Shown here: positions 8,570 through 16,984 of the stretch, piece after piece
How positions within the stretch are numbered: position 1 is the first letter of the stretch
Layout: every line of letters begins with the position of its first letter
Source of the DNA: Rhodopseudomonas sp. AAP120
GTDB taxonomy: Bacteria > Pseudomonadota > Alphaproteobacteria > Rhizobiales > Xanthobacteraceae
Reading direction: 5' to 3'
Assembly: GCF_001295845.1 (NCBI RefSeq)
Contig: NZ_LJIC01000215.1
Location: forward strand, 1-47,053
DNA: 47,053 bases
Notes under the pieces: model-generated
Told to the model about the DNA's origin: nothing
Seen by the model: only the letters and a program-made list of their open reading frames with translations
The model's database searches: none
Program-made: the position numbers and the translations under genes

Positions 8570-9535
8570 TCAATGCAATCTCGGCCCCTTCAGGAACTTC
8601 GCGCGATCGGCGGAGTGCACGACGACGTCGAAAGTGGCGCCGCCGCTGAAGAGCGTCAGCGGGACCTCGACGCCGGCGCTGCCGAGCGACCAGAGCTTGC
8701 GATAGAACGCCGCTTCGGTCGTCACCTTCTCGCCGCCGACCGCGAGGATGACGTCGCCGGTCTTCAGCTCGGCGCGCGCCGCCGGGCCTTTCGGCGCAAT
8801 GCCGACCACCACGATCTTGTCCTCGATCTCGGTCGAATACAGGCCGAGCCACGGCCGCGCCGGCTTGTCGACCCGGCCGATGGTGCGCAGATCGCCGAGC
8901 ACAGGCTTGAGCAGATCGATCGGCACCATCATGTTGTAGTGCTCGTCGCTGCCGCTGCGCTCGATCTGCAGCGAGCCGATGCCGATCAGCTCGCCGGTCG
9001 CGGACAGCAGCGCGGTGCCGCCCCAGTTCGGATGCGACGGCTCTGTGAAGATCGCGTCGTCGAGCAGATACTCCCAATAGCCGGCGAACTCCTGCCGCGC
9101 CGCGATCCGTCCCGCCACCGAGCGCGTGCGCCCGCCGACCCCGCCGATGATCACGCGGTCGCCGGTCTTCGCCGCTGCCGAATTGCCGAGCTTCAGCGGC
9201 GGCAGATCGATGGCGCCGAGCGCCTGCACCAGGCCGAAGCCGCTGTCCTGATCGAAGCCGAGCGCATGGCCTTCGACGACGCGGCCGTCGCCGAGATGCA
9301 GCCACACCGTCTCGGCCTCGGTGATCAGATAGCCGATGGTCAGCAGCAACCCGTCGTCGATCAGCACCGCATTGCCGGCGCGCTCAGTGCCGAGCGTATT
9401 GGCCGTGAAGGCGTCCGGCGGAATGATCGCATGCAGACCGACCACCGCCGACAAAGCGCGGTCGAGATCGAACGGAAAATCCGCGGCGCGCGGCCGGATC
9501 GCGGCCGGCACATTCCATTCGGGCAAGGAAGGCAT
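8570..9535 (-). CDS. HtrA-like pseudoprotease with PDZ domain
   Basis: A 321-residue protein with the fold signature of an S1C trypsin-like protease (about residues 25-205) and one C-terminal PDZ domain (about 215-315). All three catalytic positions are changed when aligned with the DegP-like protein at 3297: Tyr69 replaces His (L-L-T-I-G-Y-L-I), Gly99 replaces Asp (D-S-G-F-G-L-V) and Trp171 replaces Ser (H-P-N-W-G-G-T-A). It should therefore be proteolytically inactive and may act as a binding or scaffold protein. There is no signal peptide at this start, which suggests a cytoplasmic location. The start at 9535 is chosen because AGGAGA lies five to seven bases upstream. It follows the Bug-family gene by 99 bases on the same strand. 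Confidence 0.82.
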   Translation of the reverse strand: MPSLPEWNVPAAIRPRAADFPFDLDRALSAVVGLHAIIPPDAFTANTLGTERAGNAVLIDDGLLLTIGYLITEAETVWLHLGDGRVVEGHALGFDQDSGFGLVQALGAIDLPPLKLGNSAAAKTGDRVIIGGVGGRTRSVAGRIAARQEFAGYWEYLLDDAIFTEPSHPNWGGTALLSATGELIGIGSLQIERSGSDEHYNMMVPIDLLKPVLGDLRTIGRVDKPARPWLGLYSTEIEDKIVVVGIAPKGPAARAELKTGDVILAVGGEKVTTEAAFYRKLWSLGSAGVEVPLTLFSGGATFDVVVHSADRAKFLKGPRLH

Positions 9536-9634
9536 CCGGCATCTCCTGTTCAGCACAACGGGCGGAACACGAAATATCGGAGCCGCTCGGGCCAATTGCA
9601 AGCCGGACCGGCGGAGCCGCGGCTCCGGGCAGCC

Positions 9635-10627
9635 TCAGCCTTCTTTATGCACCTGCGAGGCCTCGACGATCTTGCGCCAGCTTTCGGTCTCGGCCCGCAT
9701 CATCGCGCCGAACTGCGCCGCATCGCCGTGCAGCGGGATCGCGCCGAGCTCGGCGATGCGTTGCTTGATGACCACATCGTCGAGCGCCGCATTGATCGCC
9801 AGGTTCAGCCGGTCGATCACGTCCGGCGGCGTACCATGCGGCGCGCCGACGCCGTAGAACGAACTGGTGTCGTAGCCGGCAAGCGTCTCGCCGATCGGCG
9901 GAACATCCGGCAGCACAGCCGAGCGTTCGCGCATGGTGACGCCGAGCGCGCGGATCTTGCCGGCATTCACCAGTTCGAACGACGACGTCACATTGTCGAA
10001 CATCGCCTGGATCTGGCCCGACATCAGGTCGGTCAGCCCTGGCGCCGAGCCGCGATACGGCACGTGCACGAGATTGACGCCGGCCAGCGACTTGAACAAT
10101 TCGCCCGACAGATGCAGCGACGTGCCGATGCCCGACGAGCCGACGCTGATCTTGCCGGGATTGGCCTTGGCGTAGGCGATGAACTCGGCGACGGTCTTGA
10201 CCGGCAGATCGTTGTTCACCACCAGCACCAGCGGAATGCGGGCGAGCCCGGCGACCGGCGCAATGCTCTTGGCGAAATCGAACGGCAATGTGCGATCGAA
10301 CGAGGCATTGATGGCGTTCGCCGTGCTGGTCAGCAGCAGCGTGTAGCCGTCGGCCGGCGAATTGATCACCGCCTGCGTGCCGATGGTGCTGCCGGCGCCC
10401 GGCTTGTTCTCGACCACGAAGGGCTGGCCGAGCTTCTCGGTCAGATTCTGGCACACCATCCGCGACAGCACGTCGGTGGCGCCGCCCGCCGCATAGGGCA
10501 CGATCCAGCGCACCGGACGAGCCGGATAGTTCGAAACCTCGGCGAAAGCCGGCATGGCCCGCGCGCCGAACAACGCAGCGGCCGCGCCCGCCGCCGAACA
10601 GAGAAACGCACGCTTGCTGATCATCAT
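9635..10627 (-). CDS. Bug/TctC-family tricarboxylate-type binding protein
   Basis: A 330-residue periplasmic solute-binding protein of the Bug (TctC-like) family, which binds carboxylates for tripartite tricarboxylate transporters. It has a Tat-like or Sec signal with K-R at the N-terminus, a long Ala-rich core and cleavage near A-F-A-E. The mature start Y-P-A-R-P-V-R-W-I-V-P-Y-A-A-G-G-A-T-D and the later V-E-N-K-P-G-A-G-S and H-V-P-Y-R-G-S-A-P are family hallmarks. The start at 10627 is preceded by GGAG; the next codon is also Met. No TctA/TctB membrane genes are adjacent, which is common for this family, whose binding proteins greatly outnumber the transporters. Confidence 0.9.
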   Translation of the reverse strand: MMISKRAFLCSAAGAAAALFGARAMPAFAEVSNYPARPVRWIVPYAAGGATDVLSRMVCQNLTEKLGQPFVVENKPGAGSTIGTQAVINSPADGYTLLLTSTANAINASFDRTLPFDFAKSIAPVAGLARIPLVLVVNNDLPVKTVAEFIAYAKANPGKISVGSSGIGTSLHLSGELFKSLAGVNLVHVPYRGSAPGLTDLMSGQIQAMFDNVTSSFELVNAGKIRALGVTMRERSAVLPDVPPIGETLAGYDTSSFYGVGAPHGTPPDVIDRLNLAINAALDDVVIKQRIAELGAIPLHGDAAQFGAMMRAETESWRKIVEASQVHKEG

Positions 10628-10888
10628 CGTCTCCGCACCTGACATCTCAGTGTGGCTATAGCGCCGTTCCGCCGCGGCTTCATGCCAATGCGGCGGATGT
10701 GGTAAAGGCCGACGAACCCGGACCGCCGATGCCGGCGGGCCACCGATAAGCCAGCGTTAATCCCGCTTTCCTACACTCGGCGCGTCGCGGATCTCCGCGC
10801 CGGCGACGTGCCGGACGAGCGCAGGCCTTCTCGCGCCCGGCGCGACACGGTTAACGAAACGTTTCTGCCGGCGACGCAAGGTTGCAGC

Positions 10889-12124
10889 ATGACGGACTTT
10901 GCCATCGCGGCCCCTTCGAGCACGGCGCCCCGGTTGCGCAGCCTGCAGCTCGCGCTGCTGTGGTTCGTCGGCGCCAGCGGCGCGATCGTGTTCATCGAGC
11001 CGAGCCCCTATGAATTCGCCGTGCTGCTGTCGCTGCTGCTGTTCATGGCGACCGGGCTGCGGATCACGCCGGCGCTGATCATTCCGATCGGGCTGCTGAT
11101 CGGCGTCGAATTCGGCTACACCATCGGCGCCTCGACGCTGCTCGACGACCCGCTGATCCTGAACTGGCTGCTGACCTCGTGGTACATGGCGATCACCGCG
11201 ATGTTCTTCGCGCTGGTGGCGCTCGAGGACACCAGCGCGCGGATCGACGCGATCGCCAACGGCTATCTGGTGGGCGGCCTGATCGCGGCGCTGGCCGGCA
11301 TCGCCGGCTATTTCAACCTGATCCCGGGCGGCGGCGACCTGCTCACATTCGCCGGCCGCGCGCGCGGCACGTTCAAGGATCCCAACGTGCTCGGCGCGTT
11401 CCTGATCTTTCCGGCGATCTACGCGCTGCAGCGGGTGATCGAGGGCTCGTTCTGGAGCGCGGTGCGCAACGCGATCGCGTTCGGCATCATCGCGCTGGCG
11501 GTGTTCCTCGCCTTCTCGCGCGCCGCCTGGGGCACGCTGGCCGGCGCCTCGGTGCTGATGGTCGCGCTGATGTTCGTCACCGCGCCGACGCAGCACCGGC
11601 GCCTGCGCATCGTGCTGCTGGCGATGCTGGCCGGCGTGCTGCTGATCGCGGCGCTCGCGGTGCTGTTGTCGTTCGACCAGATCGACGCGCTGTTCAAGGA
11701 GCGCGCCAGCCTGTCGCAGCCTTATGACAGCGGCCGGTTCGGCCGCTTCGGCCGGCATCTGCTCGGCGCCGCGATGGCGCTCGACTATCCGACCGGCATC
11801 GGGCCCCTACAGTTCCGCCGGTTCTTCCCCGAGGACACCCACAACTCGTTCCTCAACGCCTTCATGTCCGGCGGCTGGATCAGCGGCATCCTGTATCCGG
11901 CGCTGGTGTTCATCACCGCCGCCTACGGGCTGCGCAACGTCTTCGTCCGCACGCCGTGGCAGCGCACCTACATCGTGATCGTCTCGACCATGATCGTGAC
12001 CCTGCTGGAGAGCTTCATTATCGATACCGACCACTGGCGGCATTATTTCTTGCTAATCGGCTTGACCTGGGGCGTGGCAATTGCGAGCAGTCGCGTCCGG
12101 TTCCAGAGCAACGCGCCACCCTGA
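10889..12124 (+). CDS. O-antigen ligase/polymerase (Wzy/WaaL-like)
   Basis: A 411-residue membrane protein with about ten to eleven hydrophobic segments. The Wzy_C region contains a large periplasmic loop (about residues 255-315) with S-G-R-F-G-R-F and E-D-T-H-N-S-F-L-N-A; the His-Asn pair is the conserved feature of polysaccharide polymerases and O-antigen ligases. It would polymerise or transfer lipid-linked oligosaccharides on the periplasmic face. The ATG at 10889 is used because the 27-residue upstream extension is highly charged; AAGG before it is only a weak ribosome site. It is followed 29 bases later by galE. A second protein of this general type is encoded at 15647, and which is polymerase and which ligase is not clear. 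Confidence 0.82.
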   Translation: MTDFAIAAPSSTAPRLRSLQLALLWFVGASGAIVFIEPSPYEFAVLLSLLLFMATGLRITPALIIPIGLLIGVEFGYTIGASTLLDDPLILNWLLTSWYMAITAMFFALVALEDTSARIDAIANGYLVGGLIAALAGIAGYFNLIPGGGDLLTFAGRARGTFKDPNVLGAFLIFPAIYALQRVIEGSFWSAVRNAIAFGIIALAVFLAFSRAAWGTLAGASVLMVALMFVTAPTQHRRLRIVLLAMLAGVLLIAALAVLLSFDQIDALFKERASLSQPYDSGRFGRFGRHLLGAAMALDYPTGIGPLQFRRFFPEDTHNSFLNAFMSGGWISGILYPALVFITAAYGLRNVFVRTPWQRTYIVIVSTMIVTLLESFIIDTDHWRHYFLLIGLTWGVAIASSRVRFQSNAPP

Positions 12125-12153
12125 CGGCGCGGCGCAAGCTACGGAAAGCCCAG

Positions 12154-13134
12154 ATGGAGAGCTACATCCTCGTCACCGGCGGCGCCGGCTATATCGGCAG
12201 CCACATGGTGCTGGCGCTGCAGGCCGCGGGCGAGCGGCCGCTGGTGATCGACGATCTCTCCACCGGACGGCGCGAGGCGATTCCCGATGGCGTGCCGCTG
12301 TTCCAGGGCTCTGCCGGCGATGCGGCGTTGCTCGGCGAGGTGATGGATCGCTATCCGATCGGCGCGATCGTGCATTTCGCGGCCAGCATCGTGGTGCCGG
12401 ACTCCGTCGCGCGGCCGCTCGATTACTATCGCAACAACACCGCCAACGCCCGCACACTGATCGACTGCGCGGTGCAGCGCGGCGTGCCGCATTTCGTGTT
12501 CTCGTCGACCGCCGCGGTCTATGGCGAGCCGGACCGCACGCCGATCGCCGAGGATCAGCCGACACAGCCGATCAATCCGTACGGCCGTTCCAAGCTGATG
12601 GTGGAGTGGATGCTCGGCGACGTCGCCCGCGCGCATCCGCTGAGCTACGCGGCGCTGCGCTACTTCAACGTCGCCGGCGCCGACCCGGAAGGCCGCACCG
12701 GGCAATCCACGCCCAATGCGACGCATCTGATCAAGATCGCCGTGCAGGCCGCGCTCGGCAAGCGCGACGGCATCGACGTGTTCGGCACCGACTATCCGAC
12801 CGCCGACGGCTCCTGCATCCGTGACTACGTGCACGTCAGCGACCTCGTCGCCGCGCATCTCGACGCGCTGCGCTATCTGCGCGCCGGCGGTGCGAGCATC
12901 ACCTGCAACATCGGCTACGCGTCGGGCTATTCGGTGCTCGACGTGATCGAGGTGGTGAAGCGCGTCTCGGGCGTGGACTTTCCGGTCCGCATCAAGGGCC
13001 GCCGCGCCGGCGATCCCGCGGCGCTGGTGGCCTCGAATGCACGCGCCCGCAGCGCGCTCGGCTGGACGCCGCGTTACGACGATCTCGAGACCATCGTGCG
13101 CCACGCGCTTGCCTGGGAGCAGCGGCTGGCGTGA
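12154..13134 (+). CDS. galE: UDP-glucose 4-epimerase
   Basis: A 326-residue extended SDR enzyme that interconverts UDP-glucose and UDP-galactose (or the N-acetyl forms), supplying precursors for the polysaccharide. The NAD-binding motif V-T-G-G-A-G-Y-I-G-S-H is at residues 7-17. The active-site Ser lies in F-S-S-T-A-A-V-Y-G (about 118-119) and Y143-x3-K147 in N-P-Y-G-R-S-K. The family region Y-F-N-V-A-G-A-D-P-E-G-R-T-G is present. Length is normal. The ATG at 12154 begins directly with the Rossmann motif; any longer version would overlap the upstream membrane protein gene. Its context, between polysaccharide genes, fits a sugar-nucleotide role. Confidence 0.94.
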   Translation: MESYILVTGGAGYIGSHMVLALQAAGERPLVIDDLSTGRREAIPDGVPLFQGSAGDAALLGEVMDRYPIGAIVHFAASIVVPDSVARPLDYYRNNTANARTLIDCAVQRGVPHFVFSSTAAVYGEPDRTPIAEDQPTQPINPYGRSKLMVEWMLGDVARAHPLSYAALRYFNVAGADPEGRTGQSTPNATHLIKIAVQAALGKRDGIDVFGTDYPTADGSCIRDYVHVSDLVAAHLDALRYLRAGGASITCNIGYASGYSVLDVIEVVKRVSGVDFPVRIKGRRAGDPAALVASNARARSALGWTPRYDDLETIVRHALAWEQRLA

Positions 13135-13379
13135 TCGCGCGGGTTCCAGGCTGTGGATGGAACCCTGGTTCATCGCGACACGCCGCGTCGTCCTGATACA
13201 GCGCTGATGCAGGACGGCACAGTCGGCGGGAAATCGTGCGCGGAGCGTTACTGCCTCATTAACTGTTTTACCTTGTCGCGCGGAAACGGTTAAGCCGCGC
13301 TTGCAAGGCTGTTAAGAAGCGCTGATTGTTTGCTTTCAATGCTGTTGAAACACGTCCTCAGCGACGAGCGGAATTCGTG

Positions 13380-14294
13380 ATGCCTCAAGTGCAGATTGCC
13401 ATGCGAGCCCAGGCGAAGGGCGCCGAACGGCGTGGGTCGGATCGCCGGGTGGCGCCGTTCTCGATCGAGTCGATCGAGGCGCTGCCGTTCGGCGAGCGCC
13501 GCGTCGGCGGCGAGCGGCGGCGCAGCCGTTTCCTGCACTGGAAGCGCAATCTCATCGGCGGCCTGCCGATCGTCGTGGCCGACCGCGCCGAGACCGCGCG
13601 CGCGATGGTCGACGAAGCGATGAAGCGGCGCGGGCTGTGGCGCTATCCGGCCTACATGACCTCGACCAATGGTGAGGTGACGTATCGCTGCGCGGTCGAT
13701 CCGGCCGAGCATGCGATGTTCCTGCAGGCCGACGCGATCCACGCCGACGGCATGCCGCACGTCTTCGTGTCGCGCTTCAAATGCGACGTGCCGCTGCCGG
13801 AGCGGGTGGCGACCACCGACCTGTTTCACGATGTCGCGCGCGAAGCCATCAAGCGCGGCGCCACCATGTTCATGCTCGGCGCCGACGAGACTTCGAACCG
13901 GCTCGCCACCGACCTGGTGAAGAAGTGCTATCCCGATCTCAAGCTGATCGGGCGACGCAACGGCTTCTTCGCCGATCAGGACGAGGAGATCGCGGCGTGC
14001 CGGCAGATCGCCGAGCTCGCGCCCGACATCCTGTGGGTGTCGATGGGCGTGCCGCGCGAGCAGCTGTTCATCGGCCGGCACCGCCATCGCCTCACCACCG
14101 TCGGCGTGATCAAGACCTCGGGCGGCCTGTTCGACTTCCTGTCGGGCCTGAAGCCGCGCGCGCCGCTGTGGATGCAGCGCATCGGGCTCGAATGGCTGTG
14201 GCGCATGGCGCTCGAGCCGCGCCGGCTCGGCATGCGCTATCTGCGGACCAATCCTTACGCGATGTACCTGCTGCTGACGCAGACGACGCGCTGA
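13380..14294 (+). CDS. WecG/TagA/CpsF-family glycosyltransferase
   Basis: A 304-residue GT26-type glycosyltransferase, which normally adds the second sugar to an undecaprenyl-linked acceptor at the membrane face. Family features: D-G-M-P-H-V-F, the G-A-T-M-F-M-L-G nucleotide-binding strand, and D-I-L-W-V-S-M-G-V-P-R-E-Q (about residues 215-230), the conserved VGLGAPKQE-like motif. The C-terminal W-L-W-R-M-A-L-E-P-R-R membrane-association segment is also present. The N-terminal ~60 residues are Arg-rich and outside the family domain. The start is uncertain: ATG at 13380 is chosen, with TTG at 13326 and ATG at 13398 as alternatives. The 245 bases before it are AT-richer and should contain a promoter. 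Confidence 0.85.
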   Translation: MPQVQIAMRAQAKGAERRGSDRRVAPFSIESIEALPFGERRVGGERRRSRFLHWKRNLIGGLPIVVADRAETARAMVDEAMKRRGLWRYPAYMTSTNGEVTYRCAVDPAEHAMFLQADAIHADGMPHVFVSRFKCDVPLPERVATTDLFHDVAREAIKRGATMFMLGADETSNRLATDLVKKCYPDLKLIGRRNGFFADQDEEIAACRQIAELAPDILWVSMGVPREQLFIGRHRHRLTTVGVIKTSGGLFDFLSGLKPRAPLWMQRIGLEWLWRMALEPRRLGMRYLRTNPYAMYLLLTQTTR

Positions 14295-14319
14295 GCCGCC
14301 GCGCGGTCGGTCGCGGCTG

Positions 14320-15642
14320 CTACTTTTGCGGCCTAAACAGCATCTGGTCGGTGACGGCGATCTGGTCCGGCCGGAAATGGCCGACGCCCCACTGGGTCTG
14401 CAGCCCATAAGGCGGATCGTTCGACGGGCCGATCAGCCACCAGCTGCCGCTGATCGGCTGCTGATCGCCACTGAAGGTCGGCCCGCCCTCGGCGCCGTAT
14501 TTGCCGTTCATGTAGTCGAGCAGATTGCGCGCCCATTCGCGCGTCTCCGGCGTGCGCAGCGACGCCCCCATTTCGCCGATCCACACCGGCGCGATGTTGT
14601 CGCGGACCAGATAGCCCCAGGTCGCGTTCATCCGGTCGACGAAGCCCTTGCCGGTCTCGGGAATGCCCCAGCGCTTGGTATCGGCGATCTCCTCGGGATA
14701 TTCGTGGATCGAATACACCAGCTTGTTGGCGATCTTCAGCCGCACCGGATTGGCGCCCGCCGCTGTCAGATTGCCGGCCGGCGCCGCGAGGGTCGGGTCC
14801 ATGCCGGATGATTGCGGCGGCGGCTTGTAGGTCTCGGGGCCTTCGCAGATGATCAGCACGCCGGGCTCGACGTCCTGGATCGCCGAGCCGTAATCCTCGC
14901 ACATCGCCTTGATGTCGGTCGGCCCGCCGCCGCCCCAGGTGATGTGGCCGCGATCACCGTTCGGTTCGTTGTGCAGATCGTAGCCGATCACGGTCGGATT
15001 GCCCGCGAACGTCTTGGCGATGCGCAGCCAGTTTTCCTTGACCATCTCGGCCGAGAACCGCCCCGGCGCGATGCCGTCGGTGTTGTCGGTGCCGGGGCCG
15101 AGATCGAACCACAGCCCGTTGCGCTGCTGCCCGGCGGTGCCCTGGTTGGTGTGGTGATCGAAGATCACCTTCAGGCCGATCTCGCCCGCATAGTCGACGA
15201 TGCGCCGGAACGCCGTCAGCGTCGTCACGTATCTGTAGCGCCCGTCAGTGCGCGGCGTGTCCGAGGCGAGCAGTTCCGGATTGAGCGTGGTGTTGATCCA
15301 GCCGAGGCGATCGCTGTAGCCGTGCAGCGGGGTGTCGAGGCCGAGATCGATCCACGGGATCCGCACGGTGTTGAAGCCGGCGTCGACGATGGAATCGAGC
15401 ACGGTCTTGTAGCTGACGGTCCAGATGCCGGACGGCGCCGCGCCCGGTGGCCCGTCGGTGCCGTTCCAGCCGATCGAGGCGATGCGCACCGGACGCCCGC
15501 GGTCGTCGACGATCTGGCTGCCGCGGGTGCTGAGATAGCCGCGCGGCAGCAAATAGCCGCCACGCCCCGCGGGCCGCAGATCCGCCGCATCGCGGACGAG
15601 TGCGGGCGGACCGGAAAGCTGGCTGACGATCGCAGCGTCCAT
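14320..15642 (-). CDS. Glycoside hydrolase family 5 (cellulase-like)
   Basis: A 440-residue retaining endoglycanase of GH5 type. The acid/base is E226 in D-L-H-N-E-P-N-G, and the nucleophile is E357 in V-W-I-G-E-M-G; other markers are R-I-P-W near 94-97, F-D-H-H at 161-164 and I-H-E-Y near 312-315. No signal peptide is visible at the N-terminus, which is odd for a polysaccharide-degrading enzyme and suggests a cytoplasmic location or non-classical export. It is the third gene of a minus-strand operon after the Wzz-like and polymerase-like genes, starting 4 bases after the latter ends, so it probably trims or cleaves the polymer made by this locus. It converges on the glycosyltransferase gene. 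Confidence 0.88.
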   Translation of the reverse strand: MDAAIVSQLSGPPALVRDAADLRPAGRGGYLLPRGYLSTRGSQIVDDRGRPVRIASIGWNGTDGPPGAAPSGIWTVSYKTVLDSIVDAGFNTVRIPWIDLGLDTPLHGYSDRLGWINTTLNPELLASDTPRTDGRYRYVTTLTAFRRIVDYAGEIGLKVIFDHHTNQGTAGQQRNGLWFDLGPGTDNTDGIAPGRFSAEMVKENWLRIAKTFAGNPTVIGYDLHNEPNGDRGHITWGGGGPTDIKAMCEDYGSAIQDVEPGVLIICEGPETYKPPPQSSGMDPTLAAPAGNLTAAGANPVRLKIANKLVYSIHEYPEEIADTKRWGIPETGKGFVDRMNATWGYLVRDNIAPVWIGEMGASLRTPETREWARNLLDYMNGKYGAEGGPTFSGDQQPISGSWWLIGPSNDPPYGLQTQWGVGHFRPDQIAVTDQMLFRPQK

Positions 15643-15646
15643 CGGT

Positions 15647-16984
15647 TCAGCTCACCCAGTCGCGCGATGCATCCGGCTTGCGAAATAGCGACGAGATCAC
15701 CACGAGGAAGATCGCGAAGGTGAAGAACCGGCCGGCGAACGAGCCGAAGGTGTTGCACAGGAACAGGAACACCGCGATCGGAAAGATCGCCTTCCAGGTC
15801 ATCCGCCGATACGCTTCCCAGATCAGCAGCAGCGCGCCGAGCATGATCATCGAGGCGACCACCACGCCCTGAAACACGCTCATCTGGATGAACGGATTCT
15901 CGACGCCCCATTCCAGCCCGAACGAATACACCTGCGAGCGCACATAGTCTGTGTGCGCGCCCCACAGCATGTCGCCCCAATTGAACGACAGCAGCAGCGG
16001 CACCATGATCCAGCGGGTGCGGGCGCTGCCGCCGTCTTCGGTGAAGCGATCGAACATCTGGTCGAACGCGCCGATCGACGCCAGCACCGCGACCGCGGCG
16101 ATCCCGATCGGAATGATCGTGAACCAGATGATCAGCGCGGTGCGCGACAGTTTCATGCCGGCGGCGGCGCGCAGCAGCGTCCAGGCCAGCATTCCGGCCA
16201 TGATCACCGCCGTCAGCAGAAACGCGGTGCGGCCGCCGAAGGCGAGCAGCGCGGCGCATTGCAGGCCGATCATCGGCATCCGCAAATTTGGCCGCAGCGC
16301 CGTGCCGGCGCCGCACAGCAGGCTGACGATATAGACGCAGGTGATGGTGGCGGCGTGCAGCGGATGGCTGAGGAACGCGGTGGCGCGCGGCTCCACGGTG
16401 GTCATGCCGTCCGGCGAATAGGTGATCAACGGAAAGATGTTGAAGCCGATCGCAAGTTCGATCACTGCCAGCAGCGCGTTGGCGAAGAAGAACCAGTGCA
16501 GGAAGCGCTCCAGCCGGTCCATATTGTCGGGCGACACGAACGGCAGCAGCATCGCGCACAGGAACAGATGCAGGTCGGTGTCGAAGAACATGCCGAAGCC
16601 GTTGCGGCCGTCGGCGACGATGTTGACGACCGCGAACACCGACGCGCAGAGAAAGAACAGCGAGCCGAGCTTGGTGGCCAGATAATAGCGGGCGAGATCG
16701 CCTTTCTGCGGATAGGTCACGACGAACACGCCGAACAGCAGCACGATGAAATAGGTCGAGACGTGGATCTTGGTGATCGGCGAACCGCCGATCGAGCTGT
16801 AATCGTAGCCGATCAGGTCGAGCACATTGGCCGACACGATGAACAGCAGCACGATGTAGATCGCCATCATCTTCTGGACGAGCGGCCCGGCGAAGGGCAG
16901 CCGCAGCCGGACGAGCGACGTGGATGGCGCAGCAGGGCCGAACGCCGCCGGCGAATGCGGCGTGCCCTGCCCGCGCGCCGTCAT
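15647..16984 (-). CDS. VpsF/Wzy-like polysaccharide polymerase, membrane protein
   Basis: A 445-residue polytopic protein with about eleven to twelve hydrophobic segments, resembling VpsF-type exopolysaccharide polymerase-like proteins. A periplasmic segment near the middle contains S-P-D-G-M-T-T-V-E-P-R-A-T-A-F-L-S-H-P-L-H, where the Arg and His residues recall the catalytic loop of Wzy-like enzymes. A later loop has D-R-F-T-E-D-G-G-S-A-R-T-R-W. Its start overlaps the stop of the Wzz-like gene by 4 bases (ATGA), so the two are translationally coupled, and the GH5 gene follows after 4 bases. Assignment to the polymerase class is good; the exact polymer is unknown. Confidence 0.78.
   Translation of the reverse strand: MTARGQGTPHSPAAFGPAAPSTSLVRLRLPFAGPLVQKMMAIYIVLLFIVSANVLDLIGYDYSSIGGSPITKIHVSTYFIVLLFGVFVVTYPQKGDLARYYLATKLGSLFFLCASVFAVVNIVADGRNGFGMFFDTDLHLFLCAMLLPFVSPDNMDRLERFLHWFFFANALLAVIELAIGFNIFPLITYSPDGMTTVEPRATAFLSHPLHAATITCVYIVSLLCGAGTALRPNLRMPMIGLQCAALLAFGGRTAFLLTAVIMAGMLAWTLLRAAAGMKLSRTALIIWFTIIPIGIAAVAVLASIGAFDQMFDRFTEDGGSARTRWIMVPLLLSFNWGDMLWGAHTDYVRSQVYSFGLEWGVENPFIQMSVFQGVVVASMIMLGALLLIWEAYRRMTWKAIFPIAVFLFLCNTFGSFAGRFFTFAIFLVVISSLFRKPDASRDWVS

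Noticed and set aside
8570..9535. Active DegP/DegS-type serine protease
   Set aside because: Overall similarity suggests it, but none of the His, Asp and Ser positions is kept.
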